Source of the DNA: Metallyticus violacea
Lineage: Eukaryota > Arthropoda > Insecta > Mantodea > Metallyticidae
Direction: 5' to 3'
Assembly (NCBI GenBank): GCA_030762175.1
Contig: CM060843.1
Span: 112,125,369-112,189,368, forward strand
Length of the DNA: 64,000 nucleotides
The position numbers were made by a program, and so were the translations under genes. This document shows, one piece after another, positions 59,634 to 64,000 of the stretch. Positions within the stretch are counted from its first letter, which is position 1. Every line of letters starts with the position of its first letter. Below the pieces are notes generated by a model. That model did no database searches. It was not told the origin of the DNA and worked only from the letters and a program-made list of their open reading frames with translations.

Positions 59634-60710
59634 TAGATTAGATTATGAGAGCGAATCAAATGTAAACTGATTTTTCTCTTTTGTATTTTTTTAAATTAAA
59701 TTAAATTAAAATGAATAAATAAATCTTATTTCTAAATTACAAACTCATTTTTTCAGCACGCAGTATTTTTCAATTACATTATCGACGAAAGAGTTGGGTG
59801 GGTTTTCAGCCAGTTGCGCCCGTATGCTTCCACACCTTTGTCGCTGTCGAATAGCTGTCCTAAAAATTATTTTTTTTTAATGAACTAAGCATGGGGCTTT
59901 AAGTTTCGACTGTAGGGAGGATGTTTCAAAGAAGTCCAGTACATTTCTCGAGTTTTTCCCTTGTTGAAGTATGCAAACGAGCGTTGTGTTAAACTAAAGG
60001 AGCTTCTCAAATCCGTTATTGATATCCTCCTTGTCGATAAGCGTGTTTTGTCTCAACCAGAAACTGGCAGTAATGAGCTACATTTATTTGTTCGACGTTC
60101 ATGAAGAAAATCGATGTACAAATTGCCACGATAGTCCGAAAAATGTCAAGAACTTCCCAGAAAACGGGCGAATTTTTGCTTCGACAGGAGTGAATCTCCT
60201 AGTTTCCTTCACTACACACTCGCTGACTTGGACTCAGAAGCATAATCGTTTGTGTATTCATTTTTACAGTTACGATTCAAAGGTGAAATATTTCTCCTTG
60301 AAAGTCAAAGCCTTTGATACGCTCCCCAAGAGCAACATTTTTATCCTGAGTGAGAGTTCCCGAAACCCATCTTGCCAAGAATTTTCGGTAGCTAAAATTA
60401 TGTACTGAACTTTTTCATAACATAATAAAATCTTGGAAGCGGTTTCAAAAAGCGACACGTGATAAAGTTCTAAGCACAAATGTTTGTGTTCCTTACGACT
60501 ATCCGAAGTCGACATTGGTGAGTTTAATTTTCCACAGTATCTCGTTCTTCGGTGAAAAGTTTGTGCCACACATACAGAAAAATAATAAAAAGGGTCTTAT
60601 CCCAAAACTGTGCTCTTAGTTGTAAAAATTCGGCCGGTTTAACGCCTTTCCGCGCCAAAATCTCAGTAAAAATGTTGGACAATCGACGAGTAGTTAAAAA
60701 AAAAAAAAAA
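59634..60710. other. No identified gene
   Basis: Includes a 129-codon frame (60019-60408, +) and an overlapping minus-strand 99-codon frame. Neither shows a recognisable domain. A 15-base A run lies at 60696-60711. Confidence 0.45.
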
Positions 60711-61008
60711 ACACTGCGCTGCTACGGATATCATATTGTGGTTCACCCTGTGCTCGAGCTCCCTGACTGAGTTTTTTCTAGGTTTTCTCAGTCCTCATAA
60801 ATGGCAAATGTCGGGGAGGTACCGTAAAACTTAAGGCCTGGAACGTTTCCATCCTTAAAAATATCATTTTCCAATTTATCATTTCATCTCATGTATCATC
60901 AAGTCCACTGCCTGAGGTGCATCAGTAGTTAAAACGGGGGTTAAACACTATTAAAAAAACACTGCGCTGCTACGGGTATCAAATTGTGGTTCACCCAGTG
61001 CTCGAGCT
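60711..61008. repeat. 50-bp direct repeats flanking a truncated SINE-B
   Basis: 60711-60760 (ACACTGCGCTGCTACGG...GTGCTCGAGCT) recurs at 60959-61008 with 3 differences. The first copy abuts the 5' edge of the SINE and the second follows its A-tail. Both are preceded by A runs. Confidence 0.9.
60761..60958 (+). mobile_element. SINE-B copy, 5'-truncated
   Basis: Begins at CCCTGACTGAG, so the tRNA head is missing. The rest of the body is present (GGCAAATGTCGGGGAGGTAC, TTATCATTTCATCTCATGT, GGTTAAACACTATTAAAAAAA). It is unusual in lying between two 50-bp direct repeats. Confidence 0.9.
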
Positions 61009-62319
61009 AATAGTGCTATTCATTACCCGTAATGAAAATGTGATGCACTTTCAAAAAATGTGAACAAGCAAAGAGAAATCTGAACTATCAATAGCTTCCT
61101 CAATACTTGTCCTACTGAAAAACACAAAATTAAATGCTCCTCTATTAACATCGTTTAACAAATTTCGAACTGAAGTCTCTATTTGAAAGCACAGACGTTT
61201 TCCAGGTTGCTATTGCGTACAAAAGTTGGCTCTTTTCATAATTAAAGATGTTTGTAGCCATTCATCACAATGAAAACTCCACCATGTAGATCATTCTGGA
61301 TGTAATTTTCATTAGATATAATCTGAAAGGGACCACAAATTATCTCCTCTATCCATAAAATGGCGTTTTTTTTTCTACAATGGAATGTAAACGGTTTTCG
61401 ATATTTTAAGTATGAATGTATACGGCATGTAGTTAATAAATATAGTACCCAATGCTCTTAGAAGAAATTAAGTGCTAACATGAAACCATTCAGTCATACT
61501 ATAACTTTTCCAAAGCTCATCAGTCATTATGAACTATCACTAATGACTACATTAAAACCGACAGCAGGCATCATAATAATACCTGTAACTATGTATATAT
61601 GCAACATTTATCTTCATGCGGTCAGTTCACAGAAATTATAGGCTTGTATGGTAATTTTCCAACTTTTCATATAATGGAAGATTAACTCACGTAGCAGTTT
61701 GTGTGCCTGATCCATAAAAATTAAAGACGTAGAACATAATTTTATTTGTACCATATTATTTCGGTTTTGAATTGATCTCTTTAATCAAAAGTATATTTAA
61801 AATGACTGTGTGAAACACCCTCGATAAACTATAAATAAATAGGGAAGGAAAGCAACTTTACTCAAACATATTATACCAGTTTGTTAAAAAATACACGAAT
61901 TTTCAAAAGTCTGCGGCAAAAAGTGTCGTAGCAAAATGCGGTTGATAACACTGGTTAACTGTAGCCTTGATGAGCTATCCTTATTTCACTGGAAATATAC
62001 GCTGCTTTCTTTGCAACAATGTTGCGAGTGTTTTGCGATGCGATTATTGAGGTTATCATGAGCAGCGTATTAACGTTATATGTTGCGTGAAACTTTGTAA
62101 ATCCTTTACTGAGACTTTTGAGATAATGAAAGAAGACTATGGAGATCATTTTATAAGCCGTTTCTTAGTGTTGTGATTGGCATCTGCAGTTTAAAAGTGT
62201 TCGGGAGTCCATAGTTTGTGGGCCGTGTCCCGGACGCCATTTACTGCAACTGAGGACTATCATAAGCCCAGAATTACTCATGAAAATCTATCTGTTTCCT
62301 TTAAAAAAAAAATAAAAAA
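61009..62319. other. No identified gene
   Basis: AT-rich. The minus-strand frames at 61955-62149 and 62288-62470 are unrecognised; the latter overlaps the start of the mariner relic on the other strand. Confidence 0.45.
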
Positions 62320-63190
62320 AACTGGTATGCACCGTTTTGCAGCCAAAGTTGCCCCTCGGTTGACATAAGGACAGAAAGACCACCTCGAATACAACAACAT
62401 GGGTAGATATATCGTTACGATATTTAGACGTAAGTTCAATCATCTTTATGAGTTTATCAAACTTCAACAAGACCCAAAAATTCGTCAGTTCAGATCTAAC
62501 GTGAAAGTGCTGTTGACGATGCTATTGGACATTCAGAATTTCTGGCAGAGAGTCAAACTATGAATCGCTGGTATACATTGCTCCAAAACAGGACGACCTC
62601 TTTTCCTAGGCTAATCCATACATTCCCCAGTCGCTAAACCGCTTAGAAACATAATAGATCATACCATAGCCAGCAGGTATATGGGCTTCACTGAACACGG
62701 TTAGAAAACCTCCAGCCTATGACAGTGTCTTCAAGAATTATCATTTAAGCAAAGTGTTAATGCACGTACCCGTAGTTAAGTATTGAGGGGTATGAGGGAA
62801 GGCCCTCATGATCTGGTGTCATGTATATTATCAAGATGTTTTCAAATTCTCTGAGATAATGTGAGAAGAAAGATGTCTATATTGTGGAGAAGCAAATCGC
62901 GGATCTGCAACACGGTAATGCATCTATGCTTCATCGCTACTATCGCAAAAAAAACAAGATGCATGTTCTTCCCCACCTTCCATACTCTCCTTACTTAGCA
63001 CTTGCTAACATTTTTATTTCCAAACCTGAAATCCACGAGTAAAGGACGAAAAAAGGACGAGAAAGGACTCAGTTGAGGAGATAAAACATTAGCAAAGAGA
63101 ATTTTACGAACTCTCGAAAAGCGCATATCAGGTAATATGCAGGTAAGCCAACATTTTAAAAAATTAAAAAGTTGGGTAATATTTTAAACA
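62320..63190 (+). pseudogene. Heavily decayed mariner transposase relic
   Basis: In shifting frames: FAAKVAPR-LT-GQKDHLEY (mariner AAKFVPRLLTxEQKxxRV block, about 62335-62390), KIRQFRSNVKVLLTMLLDIQ (KxRQxRSxxKxMLxxFFDxx, about 62480-62540), DNVRRKMSILWRSKS (RDNVRRKRPExW, about 62855-62900), GNASMLHRYYRKKN (the HDNAPxH region), and MHVLPHLPYSPYLALANIF then ISKPEIH (HPPYSPDLAPADFFLFPKLK, about 62960-63040). The final catalytic Asp position reads N. Many stops and shifts; no TIRs defined. It is a different mariner lineage from M1/M2. Confidence 0.7.
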
Positions 63191-64000
63191 GACTTGTACA
63201 AAAGGAATAGTTCTCTTGAATTCACCTTATTTTCTGTCTTATATACCTGTATACTCTTTCATAACGATACACGGGTAAAAACAATATCTATTAACAAAAG
63301 GTCCCATTACATTAAAACTAAGTACCAGTAACACAAATGTTGTGCATATACTTCTAAAATTACCAAGTCCAATGAAGCTTTCCGATTCTAGGGATGAAAA
63401 CATATCCGCTCCAAAATAAATAAAAATTATATAATTTAAGAATTAATTTTAAAAAAATATCGCACAACTCCGGAAAACTTTTAATCTTAACATGCTAAGG
63501 CATGGCATGGCTAGTAAACTTTTGAGTAACATTAAACTGTTCTTTTGAATCTTTAGTTTTCTTTGATGTTCATTCTAAGCGTTTTTCTTCGCTTGCTGGT
63601 ATTGATACAATAAAGGTATTGAGCTTCCTCTAGCAGAAATACTCATCAAATGATTGTCTGTCTTGCTTGTCAGTGAGAAAAAAGTGAAAAAGATGAAGAT
63701 TCTTTCAGAAAAAAAAAGTTCATTATATTTTGAATTGTTATGCCGTTACTTTCGTTTTAAGCAAGGTAATATGCTCCATGGATCGTTTCTGATGTTTGTC
63801 ACAAAGCAGATAGGATATGGCATTTCTACTAAAATTAAATTCTTTGATACTCTCGCTTTTGTATGAATGATTTGTATTTCTCATTGTAACGTTGGCATTG
63901 TTCTTATCCAGGTAGCAATGCCATTTCTTAGTTTCTTTTTTTAATTCTGTTAGGAACATACTTTTCTTTTTTATTTAGCCGTTTGTTTCACTTTCTTTCT
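63191..64000. other. No identified gene
   Basis: AT-rich to the window end. The overlapping opposite frames at 63654-63959 have no recognisable motif. Confidence 0.45.

Noticed and set aside
60019..60408. 129-codon plus-strand open frame
   Set aside because: No domain, repeat or splice context recognised. Its length is within what chance gives over 64 kb, and a minus-strand frame overlaps it.
1..64000. CRISPR arrays, operons or bacterial defence systems
   Set aside because: No regularly spaced short repeats and no compact gene clusters. Base composition, SINEs and mariner elements indicate animal nuclear DNA.

Overview
This window is AT-rich, gene-poor eukaryotic DNA. It looks like an intergenic region or large intron of an arthropod, most likely an insect with a large repeat-laden genome. 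I infer this from the mobile elements: several Tc1/mariner-superfamily lineages in the forms common in insects, plus abundant tRNA-derived SINEs. I could not name the species. No complete host protein-coding gene, rRNA or functional tRNA is visible. Almost every open reading frame is short and either unrecognised or a fragment of a dead transposable element.

Three SINE groups carry tRNA-like heads with RNA polymerase III A/B boxes. SINE-A (about 290 bp; head beginning GGTCCTGGTGGT) is at 3362-3955 (split), 9431-9700, 17531-17822, 28060-28349, 31732-31989, 55295-55880 (split) and 55405-55699, with a head-only piece at 31341-31413 and a relative with a different head at 14921-15095. SINE-B (about 270 bp; Leu/Ser-like head with GGCCGAGGTCGTTAAGGCG) is at 121-392, 3543-3824, 13126-13403, 15473-15750, 25884-26095, 28645-28883, 50088-50366 and 60761-60958, plus fragments. 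SINE-C occurs once, at 44182-44482. Several copies have readable target-site duplications, and some are nested (B inside A, A inside A, B inside a mariner), which gives a relative chronology.

DNA transposons are all decayed. One family with a DD41D catalytic spacing (rosa-like) has four copies: 5622-6382, 20817-22583, 40200-41558 and a 238-bp MITE-like derivative at 43037-43274. A DD34D mariner family has copies at 35754-37015 and 47548-48629, and older mariner relics lie at 49725-50890 and 62320-63190. DD39D-type relics are at 38590-38890 and 46600-47460. Further transposase scraps are at 960-1350, 30380-30590 and 53431-53640, and a 336-bp TIR element with Tc1-like ends is at 59298-59633. 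Traces of a Gypsy-type protease (29880-30062) and a reverse transcriptase (42108-42290) are also present.

The most unusual structure is a nearly perfect inverted duplication of about 938 bp (17925-18863 versus 21566-22503). The right arm sits inside the DD41D copy at 20817-22583, with short microhomology at its edges and no obvious target-site duplication. It is either a very recent templated insertion or an assembly artefact. A second rearranged repeat (8592-8803 versus 10802-11158) has one module inverted and the other direct. Nothing here resembles an operon, a CRISPR array or a bacterial defence system.
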